From Deinandra increscens subsp. villosa (Eukaryota; Streptophyta; Magnoliopsida; Asterales; Asteraceae), in assembly GCA_039602395.1 (NCBI GenBank), contig JBCNJP010000012.1, positions 21,518,396 to 21,582,395 on the forward strand: a DNA stretch of 64,000 nt, written 5' to 3'. This document shows, piece after piece, positions 58,647-64,000 of the stretch. The notes under the pieces are model-generated. The model worked only from the letters and a program-made list of their open reading frames with translations. It searched no databases and was not told where the DNA came from. Every line of letters begins with the position of its first letter. Within the stretch, counting starts at the first letter, position 1. A program made the translations under genes and the position numbers.

Positions 58647-61177
58647 ATGTTGGGTATGCAAACATATCATTCTACCCTAAACCCTAAGTTCTTTCGCCAC
58701 TTTTGCGAGCAATTTGGGATTCCTCCTGCTCTGGGGCCGGAGATTCCGGCGGCCGACGCATGGATGAAGGAGGCTCCAGAGGGAAAATTGGGTTATATAC
58801 TAAGTCGTTTAGCCATGCCAACTTAGGGTTCCTTTAACTAAATTTCTTCTCTCCGTTATCGACCATCATCGGGTTCATATATCCCCACTACACCCCTACG
58901 CTTTCCTTCGGATTACCCACTTTAAGGTGTGCTACCGTGCTTTGGGCATCGTACCCTCGGTTGGGTTATTCCGTCAATTTTACCGAATCGGTAGGCAGGG
59001 TAACTGGTATTCCATGGATCAGTTGCGTACCCGGTTTGCCGACGGGACGCGTAGCCCTGATTATCTTGATTGGGTTCCTACAAATCTGAAGGGGTTCAAG
59101 GATAAATTCTTCTGGATATCCGATAAGATCCTGGGTAAAAAATTCCTTGGAAACGGTCCACTGTAGTGCTGAACCTTGATGATGGCGAGGCGTTTGATCC
59201 AGCACATGTTGATAAATTGGTTCGACTGCATATTGATTTGAGACCTTTTCCGGAGCGGGTGCTTGTGTTGACCGGCCTTAGCCAAAATTGGTTGCCTTTA
59301 GATCGGAAGCCGATCTTTATAAGGGATGGGGAGGGTACGGCTCCCTTTTTTTGGTGTTTTATTTGCTTCTTTGTATTTATTTTCTAACATTATGCTGTTT
59401 GTTGCGGAAATGGATTTGTTGTCGTTCATCAGTTTGAAGAAACCGAAAGGGGTTGTTCAAGGGAGTAAGAGAAAATCTGCTACTGAGGTTGATTCGGTGA
59501 CTGCTGGTCAGCAGCATCGTCATGAAAAGTTTACTGTGTCTGTTGAAAACCAAATAATCCTTGGTTCGGCTTTGGAAGGTCCGGCCATGGTCCTTGCTGA
59601 TGCTGAGGAGCTTGAGTCAAAGAAGGTAACACGGTCGAGCAAAAGGAAGGCTATTGATTCTGGGGATAAAAGAAGGAGAGGTGAGAAAGGTGGTTCCTTG
59701 AAAACAATGGCTAAGAGAGATGGGGTTTCGAGCAGTCGGTCTAAGAGGATGAAAAGTGGAAAAAAAGGGGATCTTGTGAAGAGGGTTGAGGATAGTTCGG
59801 ATAAGGGTAATGAGTCGGGCGGTGATTCTGGTGAAGAAAAGGTTAGTGACTCTGATGTCGAGATTATCAGTACCGATGAAATTGATCGATTTATTGAAGT
59901 GTCGGCTGTTGATCATAAGGTTCAGAAAGACGTAAGTGACTACTCTCTAGAAATTTTTGATGATATCCAATGCGTCAATCTTGATCAAATGCTTCGTAAT
60001 TTTTAGGAAACACCGGCTGGTCCTTTTGGGTATATTACTGCACTGGGTAGCTCTACTGACGTCCGAGCGTCGATTGATATTGGGAAGGGAAAAGAGAAAG
60101 TTGTATTGGTTCCCTGGTGTCAGCATGGGTTTTAAGCGTCTTGACAGTGATGTTGCGGGGGGAGGGTTGCATGGTGAGGGTGAGATGGCTCGTGTTTTTC
60201 ATCCGGAATGGACGTTAAGGGAGGGTTCAAGACTGGAAAGCATGGAGACTTGTCGTGAATTTGCGTTGTGTTCTTTGCCTCAGGGTGAGGTGGAGAACTT
60301 GAGGAAAGATTATTATTCCTTGGCTCGATACAAAGCATACTTTAAGATAACTAAAGGCTTTAGTGCGGCGATGGATATGCTTGCTCGTAACAAGCTTTTG
60401 GAGGAGAAGTGTGTGGCCTTGAAGAGCAAGTATGAGAAGAAACGTGAGGAGCTTGTGAAGATGAAGCGTCAGTTTGAGGAGTTGTCCCATAAGCTGAGTG
60501 GTGTGGATGTGGATCAGTTGTTGAAGGTCGATGTTGCCTTGAAACCCTTAGAAGATGAGCATCGTGATGTTGTGGCTTCAAAGGCTAACCTGTCTACCGA
60601 GTGTGAAAACTTGTAGAAAAGCTTGGCTAATTCTGAGAATTCCCTTACTTTGTTGAAGGAATCCCATAAGAGAGTTCTTGAAGCGTCCGAGCGTGAAGCT
60701 GCCAAATTAAGGTCCGAGCGGGATAGGCTTGGGAGTTTGTATCGGGGGGAAGTTGCCCATTCCAAGAGGCTAGGGGACGAGCGACAACGGCTGATTGAGG
60801 TCGGGTTCCAACATGTGCTTAGTTATTTGTTTAAGAGTATCGAGTATCGCCGGGCTCTTGGGGACTTTCAGAGTGTTGTTATGGCTAACGGGGCGCATAT
60901 GGGCTATGTGGATGGTTTTGCTCACGCAAAGTCGGGTGGTACCTTGGAAGATGGTGAGTGGTACGATCCTGACGTTGAGGAGAAGGAAGGGGAAGCGGTT
61001 CGGGCCTTTGCAGAGAAGCGTTTTGAATATATCAACCTTGTGTCAACTTGTGTGAACAAGACATTCGACGAGTTGAAGGCGATTAAACCTGAGGGAGTGA
61101 TGGATGTGATCATGGGGCAGTCTGGTGGGAAAGATGGTGAATCGGGCAGCGGAGCGGGTAGCTCGGGCAGGAAGTGA
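58647..61177 (+). pseudogene. Antisense additional ORF of the Tat/Retand element
   Basis: Plus strand, opposite to pol. From ATG 58647: FRHFCEQFGIPP, then a frameshift near 58826. Next is the 'putative gypsy-type transposon' region (CYRALGIVPSVGLFRQFYRI, NWYSMDQL, FKDKFFWI), a frameshift near 59140, and LRPFPERVLVLTGLSQNW. An intron probably starts at 59335 (GTACGG). EMDLLSFISLKKP begins a basic, Ser/Lys-rich segment. A clear intron, 59932-60006 (GTAAGT...TTTTAG), precedes ETPAGPFGYIT. A frameshift near 60110 leads to a long coiled coil (60200-60800) with one stop at 60614, and the C-terminus ends GAGSSGRK. Tat-lineage elements are known to carry such antisense ORFs; function unknown. Damage is light. 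Confidence 0.8.
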
Positions 61178-61891
61178 AGGTTGTTTTAGTTTGTTTTCTT
61201 TTGGGCCCTGCGTGGCTACTTGTGTTTGATGATGAAACTTTTTCTATCTTTTGGTCGGGCGGTGGTGCCCAACTTATTTTGTATGTATGTTAGGCTAACT
61301 CTTTAGCCATTTTTAATGGATAATATGTGCTATGAGCACTTGTTTCTGTGTTTTGTTGTGTCCTAAAAATTATGCATTGTGTTTGTATCCGGATAACTTA
61401 TATGAATTACGCGACTTTCGTTATCTAGGTATGGCTGAGAGCCTCAGCTGATGTGGTCCAACTTTTCATTAGATTACCTTTGGTCGGGTGTATACTTACC
61501 CGACTGAGTTTTTCTACGATTTTGCTGGTCACCCACTAGTAGAGGTGTTAGGAATGGACACTAAGGTATCTTCCTTTTTAGCCCGATTCGGATAACCTAT
61601 CTTACGAAGGCCCGAGGCTATGACTCATTCGGTAGACTAGTTAGTGTTTAAGGCAGTTATCTTGTATGCATGAGTATTACATTGGCCAGGGCAATTTGAT
61701 GACCATTTGATCATGTTTATGTTCTTATTTGTTAAGTGTGGGACTGTATTTAGTCCCTTGTGCTTTAGTTTTGATCCAAACGGATTTGCTACTTGACAAA
61801 GGGTTGTAAATAGATAGAAAGTTTTATTAATAATGTGGCGTATTGCCACTTCAAATACATAGTTCAAAATTTGAAACTTTGATTTGATTGT
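61178..61891. other. Convergent 3' region between antisense ORF and pol
   Basis: Holds the 3' untranslated sequence of both genes, which end towards each other. An AATAAA occurs on the minus strand near 61826. No other ORF. Confidence 0.6.
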
Positions 61892-63246
61892 CTACATATA
61901 ACATTTCTTCAGCTGCATTCCATTCCAGTGCCTTGGGACGGGCTTTCCTTCGAGTGTGACCAACTTATATGAACCTTTTGCATGTGCTTCCGAGACTTGG
62001 TATGGGCCTTCCCATGTTAGTTCGAGCTTGCCTGTGTTTTCTTGTCGGCTTGCTTCGTTACTTCTGAAAACAAAGTCTCCCATTCGGTATGTTTCTTCTT
62101 TTACGCGTTGGTTGTAATAACTTTCGATTTGTTTCTTATACCAACCTTCATTGATTGCTGCCATGCCACGCCTTTCCTCTATGAGTGCCAAGTTCACCAA
62201 AATTCTGATTCATTGGTAAGCTCGGATATGTTTTCTGTGCGGAAGGTCGACACTTCTATTTCAGCTGGGATGACTGCCTCTGAGCCGAACGTCAAGCTGT
62301 AGGGTGTATGGCCATGGCTCGTGCGCTCTGTTGTGCGTATTGCCCATATGACGCTAGGCAGCTTGTTTAACCAGCGTTTTCCGTGGCTGCCCAATCGGGC
62401 CTTGATTCTAGAAACGATGCTTCTGTTTGTCCGTTCTACTTGTCCGTTTCCCTGGGGGTGCGCCACAGATGTGAAGATTTGAGTGATTTGTAACTCCCTG
62501 GCACAAGGACTTGAATGGTTTCTCTGCAAAAGCATTGGTCAACTGTTTTGCTAGTTGTTATGTTTAAAATAATGTGGAGTGTATTGTTGCCTTGGTACCT
62601 GCGAATTGTCTACCATTTTCGGAGACAATTTTTCCTGGTTGGCAATAGCGAAACACTATTTGTTCCCCCACAAAGTTAATCACCTGCTTCCTTGTAATTT
62701 GGCTCATTGGTTAGCCTAGAGCGTATAAAGTTGTATTCAGGGATAAGGGCCTATGTGTGTTTGTAATGTATGGACCTGTGATTGTTGCGACAACTTTTAC
62801 CTCGGGCCATTTAGTGAAGTAATCGACGACCACAATAAGAAACTTGATTCGCCCGGGCGCTTCTGGGAAAGGGCAGATGATATCGATCCCCCATTTGTAG
62901 AATGGCCAGGGTGAAGTGACTGGGATCATGTTCCTTTTTGGCACTCGGGGTGTTAGTGCATGGACTTGGCAGCTTTGACATTTTCTCAGTTCTCGGTCGG
63001 TATCGACGTACATGGTCGGCCAGTAGTATCCCATTGTCATTAACCGAGTGACGATTGTCCTGGAGCCCGAGTGCGTGCCGCAGATGCCTTCATGTAGCTC
63101 TTGCATTACGTACGTGACTTCGCTGGGTGTCAAGCATCTGAGCAGCGGTTGAAGATATGACCTCTTGTATATTTGTTAGGAATTCTTTCAGGGGTGTTAT
63201 CTAGCTTGGTTCTACGGTTTTCTCGGCTTGTAGGATTTCTTCTTCG
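61892..63246 (-). pseudogene. Gypsy (Tat/Retand-type) integrase, 3' end of pol
   Basis: Minus strand. 63246-63134 is the RNase H to integrase spacer (LQAEKTVEP, then YKRSYLQPLL after a frameshift). 63133-62711 carries the integrase zinc domain (HEGICGTHSG...CQSCQ, complete HHCC) and the first catalytic Asp (WGIDIICPFP). Stops and frame changes lie between 62711 and 62535; the second catalytic position reads VSENGRQF, Glu where Asp is standard. 62535-62194 has the catalytic Glu in HPQGNGQVERTN. 62200-61892 is the C-terminal domain (YRMGDFVFRS, GKLELTWEGPY) ending WNGMQLKKCYM. Reverse transcriptase, RNase H and gag would lie beyond the Copia insertion, outside the window. Confidence 0.88.
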
Positions 63247-63256
63247 GTGTTGGTGG

Positions 63257-63596
63257 TGTTGATACATAGTCCTGATCGTCATGTGAAGTATCGATTACAA
63301 GATGGATCACACAAGATTGCTGAGGTCCGAACTCCCAGCGAACCTGGAGTTCGGACAGCTCCGAGCTTGTGGCCGAACCTGAGGTTCGGCCAGTCGTATT
63401 TCAGCTTGTATAAATAGTTGGTCTTGTGTTGTATTCAGTAACAGTCTAAGCTTCCGTGTTATACATTTTACTCTGTGTACTCTGTGGTCTCAGTGGTTAA
63501 TACAAAGCTCATTTGTATTTACTCTTTGTGTTACATCTCGTATTACTTTGATTTCATCACGATTAAGTAGAAGATCCGTACGCTCACGCACTTTTA
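63257..63596 (+). mobile_element. Copia-type 5' LTR and primer site
   Basis: TGTTGATACATAG starts it. There is a TATA box (TTGTATAAATAGTTGG, about 63400). TGGTATCAGAGC at 63599 is the tRNA-Met primer site, so this is a 5' LTR. It resembles the LTRs of the element at 6176-8547 (start sequence, CCGAAC/GTTCGG words at 63320-63400). The exact 3' end is uncertain by a few bases. It has inserted into Gypsy pol. Confidence 0.8.
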
Positions 63597-64000
63597 AGTG
63601 GTATCAGAGCATTTGGTTTGCTCTACTAGTCGGAAATCACTGTTTTTCGGAGTTTTGAGTTCAAATTCATGTTTTTGAGAAAATGAGTATCGTTTTTGAG
63701 TTCATTTGATCATCTCGAGTGTGCTTCTCATCATAGATTCATTCCTAATTCATTTCTATCGAGTTTACTTGAATTCCTGTCGAAAATTCCATCGAAAAAC
63801 ACTGAAAATCGAGAAAATGGCGTCGAGTGAAATCTGTCTCGTTTGAGATTCGGACTCGTTCGGTCTAACCGCTTCGAACTCTAGGTTCGGACGGAGTTCG
63901 GTGAGCATTCGGTGTGTCTTTGAGTTCGGTGAGAGATCGGTCAACGTTCGGACAACGTTCGGTCTTTGTTACTCCGAAGGTCAGGTTCGGTGAGAGCTCA
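63597..64000 (+). other. Leader of the Copia-type element (runs off window)
   Basis: Untranslated sequence after the primer site. From 63845 it fills with TTCGG/CCGAA words (GTTCGGACGGAGTTCGG, ACGTTCGGACAACGTTCGG). No gag start is evident before the window ends. Confidence 0.6.

Overview
This window is plant nuclear DNA: a spliced plant-type gene, LTR retrotransposons with initiator-tRNA-Met primer sites, plant-type Helitrons, MITEs and tRNA-derived SINEs. The mixture looks like a large, transposon-rich eudicot genome, perhaps Asteraceae; the family is an inference. Only one gene looks intact, a two-exon DUF1442 family gene on the minus strand at 20376-21259. Nearly everything else is a transposable element, a fragment of one, or a broken ORF.

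1-21 kb. A SINE (196-424) and an LTR-like piece lead into a low-copy host segment called locus A here. Locus A was hit by a minus-strand Helitron (1428-12778). That Helitron was hit by a Mutator-like element (MULE, 1763-11914, 10-bp target duplication). The MULE was hit by a second Helitron (4340-11366), which carries a non-autonomous LTR retrotransposon (6176-8547), a Pack-MULE candidate (8946-10026) and a hAT-like element. A tandem duplication of about 4.86 kb then copied part of the MULE plus locus A (second unit 14337-19191). The duplicate and a third locus-A copy (24.4-34.7 kb) serve as empty-site controls for the insertions. The DUF1442 gene follows.

21-35 kb. A Copia 3' remnant, a Tourist-type MITE and a hAT MITE precede locus A copy 3. 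Copy 3 is split by a gag-only LTR retrotransposon (24876-31393, TSD CGTAT), a MITE (32063-32289) and a 2.1-kb solo LTR (32564-34669, TSD TTTAT).

35-50 kb. A broken hAT transposase is followed by stacked LTR-element pieces: Copia LTR plus gag (37274-38558), a Gypsy-type LTR, Copia LTR plus gag (40844-43542), a Gypsy LTR that cuts this gag in its zinc knuckle (43543-46087), a 500-N gap, and a minus-strand Gypsy LTR with primer site (46614-49960).

50-64 kb. A 69-bp minisatellite, a hAT element (50462-51005), telomere-like repeats, a small Helitron (53791-54888) and a Harbinger-type element with only an ORF1 pseudogene (55262-57075). Then comes the 3' part of a Tat/Retand-type Gypsy element on the minus strand, with a spliced antisense additional ORF on the plus strand. 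A Copia LTR (63257 onward), related to the element at 6176, interrupts its pol and runs out of the window.

A recurring pattern is that many elements carry their own cluster of a short, mostly self-complementary word (for example GGCGTATCGCC in one LTR and CCGAAC/GTTCGG in another).
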